From contig CAJQGX010000011.1 of assembly GCA_905478035.1 (NCBI GenBank), forward strand, positions 35,991-99,990: DNA of 64,000 nt. Reading direction: 5' to 3'. Each line of letters starts with the position of its first letter. The first letter of the stretch is position 1. Origin of the DNA: an uncultured SAR86 cluster bacterium. GTDB lineage: Bacteria > Pseudomonadota > Gammaproteobacteria > Magnimaribacterales > D2472. Below the pieces are notes generated by a model. That model was given only the letters and a program-made list of their open reading frames with translations, was not told the DNA's origin and ran no database searches. Below are positions 44,167 through 53,862 of this stretch, in pieces. A program made the translations under genes and the position numbers.

Positions 44167-45953
44167 CAGAATATAGATGCTCCAGTATCCACAGATTTAA
44201 CATTCTCTCTAAATGCTTTGAATAGCTCTCTTCCAATTCCTTCAGCGTTATTTGATACTTTATATAAGTCTCTTGTGTTTAAAGTTTTTTCATCAACCTG
44301 GAGGTTGAATGTTCCATTATTTATATCTATATCAATTTTATCATCTGTTTGTATCTTACCAATTAATCCACCAGTGTTGGCTTCAGGATAGATATGAATG
44401 ACAGCAGGAACACTGCCTGAAGCTCCAGACATTCTTCCATCAGTAAGAATAGCTACTTCAAAACCTTTTGACTGGAGAACATTTAATGGAGAAGTTAATT
44501 TATGAAGTTCAGGCATTCCATTTGATGATGGCCCTTGCCCCCTGACTACAATAATACAATCTCTATCCAATTTACCTAAACCAAAGGCTTCAAGAACCTC
44601 ATCTTGACTATCAAAAACAATAGCAGTACCGTCAATATAATTAATATTTGATTTTAGTGAAGAAGTTTTTATAATCCCTCTTCCTATATTTCCTTCAATT
44701 ATTTTTAAGCCACCTGACATATTAAATGGATTATTTGAATCTCTAATAATACTTTGATCTGTGATTTGAGATGGAGTATTCCATACCAATTCATTATTTT
44801 TTATTTCAATTTTATTTCTGTAAACAGACAAATCATTACCTAACAAAGTTTGAACATCAGGAAATAAAAAACCTCCATCTAGAAGAGACCCAATAAAAGC
44901 AGCGACACCCCCAGCGGCATGAAATTCATTTACATCTGCTGATCCATTTGGGTATACGTTTGTTATTGTAGGCACAATAGCTGAAAGGTCGTTCATATCA
45001 TCTAGAGTTATATTAAATCCACAAGATTCTGCCATGGCTATTAAGTGGATTGTCAGATTTGTTGAGCCTCCACTAGCTATCAAGCCAACCATTCCATTAA
45101 CCCAACTTTTTGAAGAAAGCATTTCACCAGTCTTCATTCCTTTATTTTTTAAATCAAGAACAGCTTGAACAGTTCTATCAATAATTAGTTGCCTTTCTGC
45201 TGATTCTGGTGATACAAATGAGGAGCTAGGGAGTTGTAACCCCATAACCTCCATAATAAGCTGATTAGTATTTGCAGTTCCATAAAATGTACATGTACCA
45301 GAAGAATGATAAGCAGCTTGCTCTGAGCTGATTAAAGTTGATCTATCGACTTCTCCATTAGCAAATTTTTTACGCACAACATTTTTATCAGCATTAGATA
45401 TGCCGGTTGGCATAGGGCCTGCAGGTATAAAAGCTATAGGCAAATGACCAAAACTTAATGAGCCAATTACCATACCTGGTACTATTTTGTCACATACGCC
45501 TAAACAAATTGCAGCATCAAAAACATTATGAGATAGACCTACGGCCGTAGATAAAGCAATAACATCTCTACTAAAAAGAGATAATTCCATTCCAGGCTCA
45601 CCTTGAGTAATACCATCGCACATTGCCGGAACTCCACCTGCAACTCTAGCAATAGCATTTCTTTTTAAAGAAGATTCTTTTATTACATCCGGATAATCCT
45701 TCAATGGTGCATGAGCAGATAACATATCGTTATATGCAGAAATTATTCCAATTACATCTGCTCCATCAGCAGCGTCACCTTGTTGTGCTTTATCACAAGA
45801 AGCAAAAGCATGAGCAATATTACTACATCCCATATTTTTTCTAGCAGATCGACTTTGTTCAGTGGCTTCATGTATTTTTTTAAGATATTTAGATCTTAAA
45901 TTCTTACTTCTTAAATCAATTCTTTTTTGAATTTCAATAATCTTGTTATTCAT
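44166..45953 (-). CDS. edd: 6-phosphogluconate dehydratase
   Basis: A 595-residue IlvD/Edd-family dehydratase that makes KDPG, needing an iron-sulfur cluster. The cysteines MCDGITQGEPGMELSLFSRD and AICLGVCDKIVPG supply ligands, GTCTFYGTANTNQ holds the third, and ILTDGRMSGASGSVPAV is the C-terminal signature. It starts 5 bases after zwf ends. Length is close to the enteric enzyme (603). Confidence 0.95.
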   Translation of the reverse strand: MNNKIIEIQKRIDLRSKNLRSKYLKKIHEATEQSRSARKNMGCSNIAHAFASCDKAQQGDAADGADVIGIISAYNDMLSAHAPLKDYPDVIKESSLKRNAIARVAGGVPAMCDGITQGEPGMELSLFSRDVIALSTAVGLSHNVFDAAICLGVCDKIVPGMVIGSLSFGHLPIAFIPAGPMPTGISNADKNVVRKKFANGEVDRSTLISSEQAAYHSSGTCTFYGTANTNQLIMEVMGLQLPSSSFVSPESAERQLIIDRTVQAVLDLKNKGMKTGEMLSSKSWVNGMVGLIASGGSTNLTIHLIAMAESCGFNITLDDMNDLSAIVPTITNVYPNGSADVNEFHAAGGVAAFIGSLLDGGFLFPDVQTLLGNDLSVYRNKIEIKNNELVWNTPSQITDQSIIRDSNNPFNMSGGLKIIEGNIGRGIIKTSSLKSNINYIDGTAIVFDSQDEVLEAFGLGKLDRDCIIVVRGQGPSSNGMPELHKLTSPLNVLQSKGFEVAILTDGRMSGASGSVPAVIHIYPEANTGGLIGKIQTDDKIDIDINNGTFNLQVDEKTLNTRDLYKVSNNAEGIGRELFKAFRENVKSVDTGASIF

Positions 45954-45958
45954 AATTA

Positions 45959-47413
45959 TTATTTATTTCCGTTTTTCCAGGATCTGTACTCTCTTTTTAA
46001 AAGTAAGTCTGAATTTGAAGGGCCCCAACTACCAGAGATGTATTCTTCCATAGGAACATCTTCAGATTTCCATAAATCAATAATGTTGTCTATCCAAGAC
46101 CATGAAGCCTCAACCTCATCTCTTCTAACAAATAATGCTGTATTTCCTTTTATGACATCTAAAAGCAATCTTTCATAACAATCCTGATGTCCAATTTCAT
46201 TATAATCATGGAGATTTAAATCTAATGGGAGTTCCTGAAGATCAAAACCAGTTATATCAGGCTTTTTTGTATTTAACCTTAAATCAATACCTTCATCAGG
46301 ATGTATTCTCAATACTAATTGATTAGGGGATAAAGAGTTTTTATCAGAAAAAATATTATGAGGTACATTTTTATATCTAACTACAATCTCAGAAGATTTT
46401 GATTCCATTCTTTTACCTGTTCTTATATAAAATGGGACACCGGCCCATCGCCAATTATTAATGGCAACCTTAAGTGCAACAAAAGTTTCAGTATTTTTTA
46501 CTGGATCTACTCCATCTTCATCCTTGTATGCGCATGCAGCCTTCCCTTTTGAAATACCATCTTTATATTGTGCTCTAACAGAGTCAATACCAATATTATC
46601 CTTATTGAAGGATTGTAAGGACTTAAGAACCTTTAATTTTTCATCCCTGACTGATTCGTTATTTATTGAAACAGGTGGCTCCATAGTTATAAGACAAAGA
46701 ATTTGAAGCAAATGATTCTGGACCATATCGCGAAGAGCTCCAGTGTCATCATAATAATTTCCTCTACCCTCTACACCAAGATCTTCAGCAACAGTTATTT
46801 GAATATGATCAATAGCTGCATTTGACCAACTTCTTTCAAAAATAGTATTTCCAAATCTTAATGCTAATAAATTTTGAACAGCTTCCTTTCCTAAGTAATG
46901 ATCAATTCTATAAATTTGATGCTCCTCAAATCCATTAGCTAAAGAGTTATTTATTTCATTTGATGTTTCTAGATTTGTACCAAGTGGTTTTTCAACTACT
47001 ACTCTACAATTCTTATTAACTAAGTTATATGACTTAAGATTATTTGATATTGTTTGATATAAAAATGGTGGGGTGGCTAAATATAGAATAACAGAACGGT
47101 CTTCTGGTAGTTTTTCAAACTCACTCCAGTCTTCTTTGGAATTAATATCTAGCTTTAAATAACGCAATCTCTTCGAGAAAGTTTGCCATGGCTCTTCATA
47201 ATCATTAAAACCATGAAAATATTCTGCTAGTGATTTTTTAACCATAGCAATGTAGTCCTCATTTGAAATTTCTTTTGAACCAACGCCAACTATTTCACTA
47301 TTTTCATCAAAAGAAGATAAGATTTCTTGACGAAACATTGCAGGTAATAGTTTTCTATTTGCTAAATCACCGGTTCCACCAAACAAATATAAAGAAAATG
47401 TATTAAGCATCAT
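45959..47413 (-). CDS. zwf: Glucose-6-phosphate 1-dehydrogenase
   Basis: Opens the Entner-Doudoroff route by oxidising glucose 6-phosphate. The protein (about 485 residues) has the nucleotide loop LFGGTGDLANRKLLPA, the active-site signature RIDHYLGKEAVQNLL, and the EKPLGTNL motif. The frame reaches ATG at 47422, but that codon touches the ribosome-binding site; the ATG at 47413 has AGAGG about 9 bases upstream and is preferred. It overlaps the aceF end by 11 bases. Confidence 0.94.
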   Translation of the reverse strand: MMLNTFSLYLFGGTGDLANRKLLPAMFRQEILSSFDENSEIVGVGSKEISNEDYIAMVKKSLAEYFHGFNDYEEPWQTFSKRLRYLKLDINSKEDWSEFEKLPEDRSVILYLATPPFLYQTISNNLKSYNLVNKNCRVVVEKPLGTNLETSNEINNSLANGFEEHQIYRIDHYLGKEAVQNLLALRFGNTIFERSWSNAAIDHIQITVAEDLGVEGRGNYYDDTGALRDMVQNHLLQILCLITMEPPVSINNESVRDEKLKVLKSLQSFNKDNIGIDSVRAQYKDGISKGKAACAYKDEDGVDPVKNTETFVALKVAINNWRWAGVPFYIRTGKRMESKSSEIVVRYKNVPHNIFSDKNSLSPNQLVLRIHPDEGIDLRLNTKKPDITGFDLQELPLDLNLHDYNEIGHQDCYERLLLDVIKGNTALFVRRDEVEASWSWIDNIIDLWKSEDVPMEEYISGSWGPSNSDLLLKREYRSWKNGNK

Positions 47414-49028
47414 TAAAACCATCCTCTAGAAATTGAATTCTATTTAATTGTGTTGAAAATTCAGTAATAAATTTTGCAGCATAGGCACCATTAATAACCC
47501 TATGGTCATAAGATAATGAAACTGGCATCTGTTGAGATACTTTTATCTCACTATTTTCAAGAGATAAATGATCGAATGTTTTAGATAAACCTAAAATACC
47601 TACCTCAGGTGGATTAATAATTGGTGTGAAATACTTACCACCAATTCCACTAAGAGAAGAAATGGTAAAAGTAGCACCTTTTAATTGATCAACTTTTAAC
47701 TTTCGATCCTTTGCTTTGGTAGCTAGCTTAAATACTTCATCAGAAATCTGAAGAACAGTTTTATTTTGCACATTTTTGATGTTTGGAACAATTAGCCCGT
47801 CAGGTGTATCTACTGCAACTCCAATATTAAAATAGTTTTTTTGAACAATATTTAATAGATCAGATGTTAATGATGTGTTCATTATTGGGAATAGTTTTAA
47901 TGTCTCTACTGTTGCCTTAATGATATATGCCAGTGGCGATACCTTAGTTTTATGTTTTGTATTTAGTTTTTTTCTTAATTCAAGAAGTGCTGTTATATCA
48001 ACATCATCATGCTGAGTTACATGTGGGATATTTATCCAAGATGTATGGAGGTTTTTTGAGGCAGTTTTCTGAAACTTAGACAGCTTATTAATCTTAACTT
48101 CACCCCATTTCGAGAAATCAATATCGGGTTGAGTTGGCTTGAATTCTGATTGTGTATTGTTATTTAATTTATTTGAAACAAATAAATGCAAGTCTTCTTT
48201 TAGAATTCTTCCCTTAGGTCCACTGCCTGCAACTTCATTAAGATTAATTCCAAACTCTCTGGCGAGCTTTCTGGTTGCTGGCCCTGAGTGAATTGAAGAG
48301 TTTTTATAGCCAGATATTTGAGAAGGTATTTTATTTGGTAAAGGTTTTTCTATTGATTTTTCTTGGGTTGCAGGTGTTTCATTTACTTCATCTAGAGCAA
48401 TTTTATTAGATAAGTTTTTTTCTATAGCTTTGTTTAGTTCTATTATTTCTATATCAACAAAAGGCATTCCTGTTTTAGCCATATCTCCAACAGAAACCTT
48501 AATGCTTTTCACAACACCATCAACAGATGCAGGTATTTCCATTGCAGCTTTATCAGTTTCGAGAATCATTATTGGATCTTCAGAATCTACTTTTTGATCA
48601 AGCTCAACACAAATTTCTATAACCTCTGCCTCTTCTACCTCTCCAAGGTCTGGAACGTTAATAGATTTTAGCTTAATCTCACTAACTTCATTAATGGCAG
48701 CATTCGTTAAAGGCGGTTCTTCTGATTTGGGATCTTGTTCAATATCTTTACTATCAGATGAGTTTGATTTATTTTGTGATTCTTCTTTTGTAATCTCTAT
48801 ATCAACAAAAGGCATTCCTGTTTTAGCCATATCTCCAACAGAAACCTTAATGCTTTTCACAACACCATCAACAGATGCAGGTATTTCCATTGCAGCTTTA
48901 TCAGTTTCGAGAATCATTATTGGATCTTCAGAATCTACTTTTTGATCAAGCTCAACACAAATTTCTATAACCTCTGCCTCTTCTACCTCTCCAAGGTCTG
49001 GGATATTAATTGAAGATAACTCTGTCAT
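47403..49028 (-). CDS. aceF: Pyruvate dehydrogenase E2, dihydrolipoamide acetyltransferase
   Basis: E2 core of the pyruvate dehydrogenase complex, about 541 residues. Two N-terminal lipoyl domains (each with ILETDKAAMEIP, the lysine being lipoylated) are identical in sequence apart from their edges, then the E1/E3-binding domain (GPATRKLAREFGINLNEV) and the catalytic domain ending SYDHRVINGAYAAKF. The usual HxxxDG is HRVING, as in Azotobacter E2, so it is active. I start at the ATG at 49028, which overlaps the aceE stop (TAATG); a TTG 12 bases upstream is also in frame. No lpd (E3) gene is in the window. Confidence 0.95.
   Translation of the reverse strand: MTELSSINIPDLGEVEEAEVIEICVELDQKVDSEDPIMILETDKAAMEIPASVDGVVKSIKVSVGDMAKTGMPFVDIEITKEESQNKSNSSDSKDIEQDPKSEEPPLTNAAINEVSEIKLKSINVPDLGEVEEAEVIEICVELDQKVDSEDPIMILETDKAAMEIPASVDGVVKSIKVSVGDMAKTGMPFVDIEIIELNKAIEKNLSNKIALDEVNETPATQEKSIEKPLPNKIPSQISGYKNSSIHSGPATRKLAREFGINLNEVAGSGPKGRILKEDLHLFVSNKLNNNTQSEFKPTQPDIDFSKWGEVKINKLSKFQKTASKNLHTSWINIPHVTQHDDVDITALLELRKKLNTKHKTKVSPLAYIIKATVETLKLFPIMNTSLTSDLLNIVQKNYFNIGVAVDTPDGLIVPNIKNVQNKTVLQISDEVFKLATKAKDRKLKVDQLKGATFTISSLSGIGGKYFTPIINPPEVGILGLSKTFDHLSLENSEIKVSQQMPVSLSYDHRVINGAYAAKFITEFSTQLNRIQFLEDGFNDA
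48448..48653. repeat. 206-base direct repeat, copy 1 (second lipoyl domain of aceF)
   Basis: By eye identical, base for base, to 48796-49001, at an offset of 348 bases. It encodes the second lipoyl domain including the lipoylated lysine. No silent differences were seen, unlike what long-separated duplicates show. Confidence 0.9.
48796..49001. repeat. 206-base direct repeat, copy 2 (first lipoyl domain of aceF)
   Basis: Partner of 48448-48653; encodes the first lipoyl domain. The 142 bases between the copies code for a hydrophilic linker that is not repeated. Confidence 0.9.
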
Positions 49029-51661
49029 TAAGCTTCCCAAGGATTAATTTTTGTTGAATCTACACCTATATCTTTATATATTTTATCTAAAATATCTTTA
49101 TTTAGATTACCATTTTTATATAAAGTATATGCTGATGCTCTAACAATACTATTTGCATCAATTTCAAAAAATTCTCTTAACATTTCTCTAGAATCACTTC
49201 TTCCAAAGCCATCTGTCCCAAGCACAGTAAAGTCTTCATCTATATATGGCCTTATTTGTTCTGCATAAGATCTCATATAATCTGTAGATGCTATTACAGG
49301 AATTGGATTAGATTCAAAGCATGTTCCTACATATGATTTTTTTTCTTTTGAGTTTGGATTTAACTGGTTATATCTTTCAGTTTCCATGCCATCTTTTCTT
49401 AATAAATTAAAGCTAGTTACACTCCAAACTTCTGCTGATACTTTATATTTTTGAAGGATATCTCTTGCCTTTACTGACTCTCTTAATATTGATCCAGATC
49501 CAAGCAATCTGATAACAGGTTTATCTGCCTCAATAAGTTTATACATGCCTCTAATAATTCCATCTTCAGAGCCTTCAGGCATTTGTGGATGTTGGTAATT
49601 TTCATTAGTTGTAGTTATGTAATAAAAATAATTTTTTTGATCAACATACATTTTTTGTATTCCGTCTTTAATAATAACTGCAACTTCGTAAGAAAAAGCA
49701 GGATCATAAGACAAACAATTTGGTATGGTTGAGGATAAAATGTGACTATGCCCATCTTGATGCTGAAGGCCCTCACCATTAAGTGTTGTTCTTCCCGATG
49801 TAGCACCAATTAAGAAACCTTTTGCCTGCGCATCTCCTGCAGCCCATGCTAAATCATGAATTCTTTGGAATCCAAACATGGAGTAAAATAAATAAAATGG
49901 AATCATTGGGTAATCGTAATTAGAGTATGCTGTTGCCAGTGCAGACCAAGCCGAGAAAGCTCCAGCCTCTGTAATTCCCTCTTCAAGCATTACGCCTTCT
50001 TTCGATTCTTTGTACCACATCACCTTATCAGCGTCTTCTGGTTCATAATTTTGACCAGCAGAAGAATATATACCAACTTGTCTAAACAAAGCCTCCATTC
50101 CAAACGTTCGAGCCTCATCAGGAACTATTGGAACAATTCTTTTTCCAATATCCTTATCTTTTAAGAGATCTGTAAGCACTCTTACTGCCGCCATAGTAGT
50201 AGATATTTTTCTTTCTCCAGTTCCCTCATAGAGCTTTGTAAATGGTAAATCATTTGGTGAGGGTAAAACCTCTGAGATATTTCTTCTTCTTGGTATTGGT
50301 CCACCAAGTCCGTCACGTGTTTTCTTAAGATATTGAATTTCTGGTGAATCATCCGCAGGCCTTACATAAGGAATCGATTCAATTTCATCATCAGTCACTG
50401 GGATATTAAATTTATCTCTGAATGCTTTAATATTATCCATTGAAAGCTTTTTAACTTGATGAGTTGTATTGTCAGCTTCTCTTGATCCTACACCATAACC
50501 CTTGGTAGTAAGAGCAAGGATAACTGTAGGCGCTCCTTTAGAATTAACTGCTTTATGGTAAGCAGCATAAACTTTATAAGGATCGTGACCACCTCTATTT
50601 AATTTATAAATATCCTCATCAGTAAGATCTTTGACAATCTCTAAAGCACTTGGATCTTTGGCAAAGAAGTTTTCTCTAGTATAAGCCCCGCCCTTAGCTT
50701 TAAAATTTTGCATTTCTCCATCTAAGACAGCATCCATAATATCCTGAAGTTTGCCCTCTTTATCTTTTGCCATAATTGGGTCCCATTTTCGACCCCATAC
50801 TACCTTAATCACATTCCACCCAGCTCCTCTGAAGGAACCTTCAAGTTCTTGAATAATTTTTCCATTACCTCTAACAGGTCCATCTAGTCTTTGTAAATTG
50901 CAATTAATAACAAATATTAAATTTTCTAATTCTTCTCTTCCTGCTAGAGCAATTGCTCCTTTAGATTCAGGTTCATCCATTTCACCATCGCCACAAAAAA
51001 CCCAAACCTTTCTATCATCTCTAGGAACCAAGCCTCTTGCTGACATGTATCTCATAATATGAGCTTGATATATACCCATTATTGGTCCAAGACCCATTGA
51101 TACTGTTGGGAACTGCCAATATTCTGGCATTAACCAGGGATGAGGGTATGAAGATAAACCAGGCTTCTTTACTTCTCTTCTAAAATTATCAAGATCATCT
51201 TCGCTAAGATGCCCCTCTAAAAAACTTCTAGCATATATTCCAGGAGAAGAATGTCCTTGATAATAAATAAGGTCTTCCAACTGGCCTTCTGAGCCTTTAA
51301 AGAAGTAATTGAAACCTACATCATATAAAGTTGCCGCAGATGAAAAAGTTGAAATATGGCCACCAAGATCATCATCATTCATATTTGCTCTAAGCACTAT
51401 TGCAAGTGCATTCCACCTAATTAAAGATCTTATCCTTCTTTCCATGAACAAGTCACCAGGCATAGATGCCTCATCTTTAGCAGGTATAGAGTTTCTAAAT
51501 GGCGTTGTGAGATTATAAGAAGGTATTGCGCCTTCTTCATTTAGCTTTTTTGCTAATTTTGTCATTATAAAAGATGCCCTTTCGATACCCTCTTCTTTAA
51601 TAACGCTATTTATAGCTTCCAACCATTCACTTGTTTCAATTGGATCTAAATCTTTTGACAA
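49028..51661 (-). CDS. aceE: Pyruvate dehydrogenase E1, homodimeric
   Basis: An 877-residue homodimeric E1 that decarboxylates pyruvate with thiamine diphosphate. The cofactor motif is GDGEMDEPESKGAI continuing to INCNLQRLDGPVRGNG; TTLNGEGLQHQDGHS and VLGTDGFGRSD are family signatures. The start codon is TTG (51661-51659), with AGAGG about 9 bases upstream; no in-frame ATG fits better. It is the first gene of the 13-gene run and lies 120 bases from divergent hexR. Confidence 0.96.
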   Translation of the reverse strand: MSKDLDPIETSEWLEAINSVIKEEGIERASFIMTKLAKKLNEEGAIPSYNLTTPFRNSIPAKDEASMPGDLFMERRIRSLIRWNALAIVLRANMNDDDLGGHISTFSSAATLYDVGFNYFFKGSEGQLEDLIYYQGHSSPGIYARSFLEGHLSEDDLDNFRREVKKPGLSSYPHPWLMPEYWQFPTVSMGLGPIMGIYQAHIMRYMSARGLVPRDDRKVWVFCGDGEMDEPESKGAIALAGREELENLIFVINCNLQRLDGPVRGNGKIIQELEGSFRGAGWNVIKVVWGRKWDPIMAKDKEGKLQDIMDAVLDGEMQNFKAKGGAYTRENFFAKDPSALEIVKDLTDEDIYKLNRGGHDPYKVYAAYHKAVNSKGAPTVILALTTKGYGVGSREADNTTHQVKKLSMDNIKAFRDKFNIPVTDDEIESIPYVRPADDSPEIQYLKKTRDGLGGPIPRRRNISEVLPSPNDLPFTKLYEGTGERKISTTMAAVRVLTDLLKDKDIGKRIVPIVPDEARTFGMEALFRQVGIYSSAGQNYEPEDADKVMWYKESKEGVMLEEGITEAGAFSAWSALATAYSNYDYPMIPFYLFYSMFGFQRIHDLAWAAGDAQAKGFLIGATSGRTTLNGEGLQHQDGHSHILSSTIPNCLSYDPAFSYEVAVIIKDGIQKMYVDQKNYFYYITTTNENYQHPQMPEGSEDGIIRGMYKLIEADKPVIRLLGSGSILRESVKARDILQKYKVSAEVWSVTSFNLLRKDGMETERYNQLNPNSKEKKSYVGTCFESNPIPVIASTDYMRSYAEQIRPYIDEDFTVLGTDGFGRSDSREMLREFFEIDANSIVRASAYTLYKNGNLNKDILDKIYKDIGVDSTKINPWEA

Positions 51662-51746
51662 ATCTTTTTACCTCTTAAAATTTTATAACTAATTTTACTT
51701 TAGATGATGTTAAAAATATACATTAATTACATTATATGTTGAATAT

Positions 51747-51761
51747 TGTAAATAAATTACA
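51747..51761. promoter_or_regulatory. HexR-type operator between aceE and hexR
   Basis: TGTAAATAAATTACA has TGTAA/TTACA arms around a 5-base AT centre, the form known for HexR sites (TGTAATnnnATTACA). It ends 20 bases before the hexR ATG and 86 bases before the aceE start, so it could give autoregulation and control of the operon. Together with the nearly identical site at 56378 it is convincing. Confidence 0.65.
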
Positions 51762-51781
51762 TATAGCTATAATGTTTAATC

Positions 51782-52612
51782 ATGATCTTAGATAACTTAG
51801 TAAATGGAGAAATAAAACTTAGCAAGTCTGAAAAATGGATAGCCCTATCTGTTTTAAATAACCCTTCTAAAGTTATAAATCAGTCTATTACATCATTAGC
51901 TCAAGAAGCAGGAGTAAGCCTTCCAACAGTTAATAGGTTTTGTAAAAAGCTAGGTTTCGATGGCTATCCTTCATTTAAAATACAGATTGCCCAAGAAATA
52001 ACAAATACAAATGACCTTCTTGATAGGTTTAACGTAGATAAAGATACTCCAGAAGTAGTCAAAAGAGTTATGGCAGATATCCAATCAACGATTGTTAATG
52101 TTGGTCAAAACCTAAACCCTCAAGCAATAGATAAAGCAACAGATCTTTTAGTTTCAGCACAAAGTATCACTTTTTTTGGATTAGGGGGCTCTGGTCCAGT
52201 TGCATTAGATGCTCAACATAAATTTTTTAGATTTGGGGTACCTGTTGTAGCGCATACAGACTATATAAACCAAAGAATGATTGCTTCTATGATGAAAGAA
52301 GGAGATCTTTTGGTGTTAATATCATTTACTGGAAGAACAGCTGAGATTGTTGAAACTGCAAAAGTGGCTAAGAAAAATGGAGTAAAAACCATTGCACTAA
52401 CATCTGAAGATTCTCCATTGGCAAAATTATCTAATATTGTTTTGCATATTCATACACATCTTGAAAATAACCTTCATATTCCAATGACATCAAGACTTGC
52501 TCATCTGGCAATTATTGATATTTTATCGGCTACTGTTCAGGCTAGATTTGGAAAAAAATTCGATGACAGAAAGGATGAGGTTATAAAAAATATTGAGAAA
52601 ACTAGAGTTTAA
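51782..52612 (+). CDS. hexR: HexR, RpiR-family regulator of central sugar metabolism
   Basis: A 276-residue regulator: N-terminal RpiR helix-turn-helix (SLAQEAGVSLPTVNRFCKKL, about 40-59) and a SIS sugar-phosphate domain (ITFFGLGGSGPVALDAQHKF, LISFTGRTAEIVETAKVAKK). HexR is known to bind KDPG, the Entner-Doudoroff intermediate, and to release DNA. Gene context (zwf, edd, eda, pgl, gap, pyk all nearby) and two matching palindromes fix the identity over other RpiR members. Its end overlaps the 3' end of pgl by 4 bases. Confidence 0.9.
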   Translation: MILDNLVNGEIKLSKSEKWIALSVLNNPSKVINQSITSLAQEAGVSLPTVNRFCKKLGFDGYPSFKIQIAQEITNTNDLLDRFNVDKDTPEVVKRVMADIQSTIVNVGQNLNPQAIDKATDLLVSAQSITFFGLGGSGPVALDAQHKFFRFGVPVVAHTDYINQRMIASMMKEGDLLVLISFTGRTAEIVETAKVAKKNGVKTIALTSEDSPLAKLSNIVLHIHTHLENNLHIPMTSRLAHLAIIDILSATVQARFGKKFDDRKDEVIKNIEKTRV

Positions 52613-53229
52613 TAAGTTTTAATAATTTCGATCTCAACCTTATTTTGATTTAATAGGTAATACAAAGGTAGCTTCTTATTAATCTTTGCTTGAATTACTA
52701 AATCATATTTTTTTTCATTAGATACCAATAAAATAATTCTTCTTGAGTTTAGTATCATTGATAAGTTCATGGTGATTCTTGGGTGCAATGGATCTCCCAT
52801 TGGCTCTGTTTGAATTATCTTATCATCTGAAGCAGAATCAAAATACTCTGAATTAGTTTGTATCATTGACGGGAATAGTGATGCAAAGTGAGCATCCTCC
52901 CCCATGCCAAGCAGCATTAAGTCAAATGGCTTGTTTATTTTTAAGACATCTTCAAAATTAGACTTTAATGATACAAAGTTAGCTATAACTGCATTATTGA
53001 TTAAAAGATGATCGTATAATAATTTTTCATTGGAATCATCATGACTTTTATCAACGAATCTATCATCAACTAGAGATACTTTTACCTTAGACCAATCCAG
53101 GTCGGAGTTATTTAAATCTTGAAAGATTGAGATAGGACTTGAGCCTCCACTAACAATAAAGGAAGCAAAGTCATTTTTTATAATAGCTTCAGATAAAATA
53201 TTATGTATAAGTGAAGAATTTGAATTCAT
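52609..53229 (-). CDS. pgl: 6-phosphogluconolactonase
   Basis: A 206-residue SOL/DevB-type lactonase that hydrolyses 6-phosphogluconolactone between zwf and edd. Motifs: ASFIVSGGSSPISIFQDL (phosphate loop), VSLVDDRFV and LMLLGMGEDAHFASLFP. It is some 20-30 residues shorter than usual, the loss being at the N-terminus. Last gene of the gap-pyk-marC-pgl unit, 2 bases after marC. Confidence 0.88.
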   Translation of the reverse strand: MNSNSSLIHNILSEAIIKNDFASFIVSGGSSPISIFQDLNNSDLDWSKVKVSLVDDRFVDKSHDDSNEKLLYDHLLINNAVIANFVSLKSNFEDVLKINKPFDLMLLGMGEDAHFASLFPSMIQTNSEYFDSASDDKIIQTEPMGDPLHPRITMNLSMILNSRRIILLVSNEKKYDLVIQAKINKKLPLYYLLNQNKVEIEIIKTY

Positions 53230-53231
53230 AT

Positions 53232-53861
53232 TTATATAATATTAAAAGAGTTCCTTATTCCTTCTATAACAAACTCAATAGCAAGAGCTCCTAAGAGTAA
53301 ACCAAAAATCTTTTGAACAACAGTAATGATTGTTGGCCCCAATCTTGAAGCTAATTTTGAAGAAAGCCACATTGCAATAAATGCTATAAACATTACAACA
53401 AGAATGGGTAGGTAAGATACAACAGCATCTGTAACACTTATATAAGATTCCTTTGAAAGTAATAGACTAGTAGCCATAGCTCCTGGACCAGCAATAAGTG
53501 GAATAGAAAGAGGAAATATAGCTATAGATTCAATAGTTTCATCATCAATAGCTGTATCGGCAGTATTTTGTCTTCTAGTCTGTCTTTGTTCAAAGACCAT
53601 TTGAAAAGCTATAACTATTAAAAACAGGCCGCCAATAATCCTAAAAGAATCCATGCTTATATTCATAACATCTAGAATGGCATTACCAAAAAGCCAGAAT
53701 AAAGACAGAACCAAAAGAGATACAAATGACGCTCTTAAATAAATTGATCTAACTTGAGTTTTATTTAAACCAGATGTTAATCCAGCGAATATTGGAACCA
53801 GAGAAATTGGGTCAATAGCTACAAACATTAGTATTGTGCTTTCTAGAAAAGTATCGAACAT
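53232..53861 (-). CDS. MarC-family integral membrane protein
   Basis: A 209-residue protein with six hydrophobic segments and the MarC signatures FVAIDPISLVPIFAGLT near the start and FPLSIPLIAGPGAMATSLLL in the middle. Function of this family is not established despite its name. It is set between pyk and pgl with gaps of 1-2 bases, so it is co-transcribed with central carbon genes; a link to sugar or organic acid export would be guesswork. Confidence 0.88.
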   Translation of the reverse strand: MFDTFLESTILMFVAIDPISLVPIFAGLTSGLNKTQVRSIYLRASFVSLLVLSLFWLFGNAILDVMNISMDSFRIIGGLFLIVIAFQMVFEQRQTRRQNTADTAIDDETIESIAIFPLSIPLIAGPGAMATSLLLSKESYISVTDAVVSYLPILVVMFIAFIAMWLSSKLASRLGPTIITVVQKIFGLLLGALAIEFVIEGIRNSFNII

Positions 53862-53862
53862 T

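Noticed and set aside
48448..49001. Direct repeat as a mobile element or CRISPR
   Set aside because: The repeat is in frame, encodes complete lipoyl domains and has only two copies; no terminal inverted repeats or transposase are present.
47403..49028. HRVING instead of HxxxDG in the E2 active site as a sign of lost activity
   Set aside because: The same Asn occurs in active E2 of Azotobacter vinelandii and others, so it is a normal variant.
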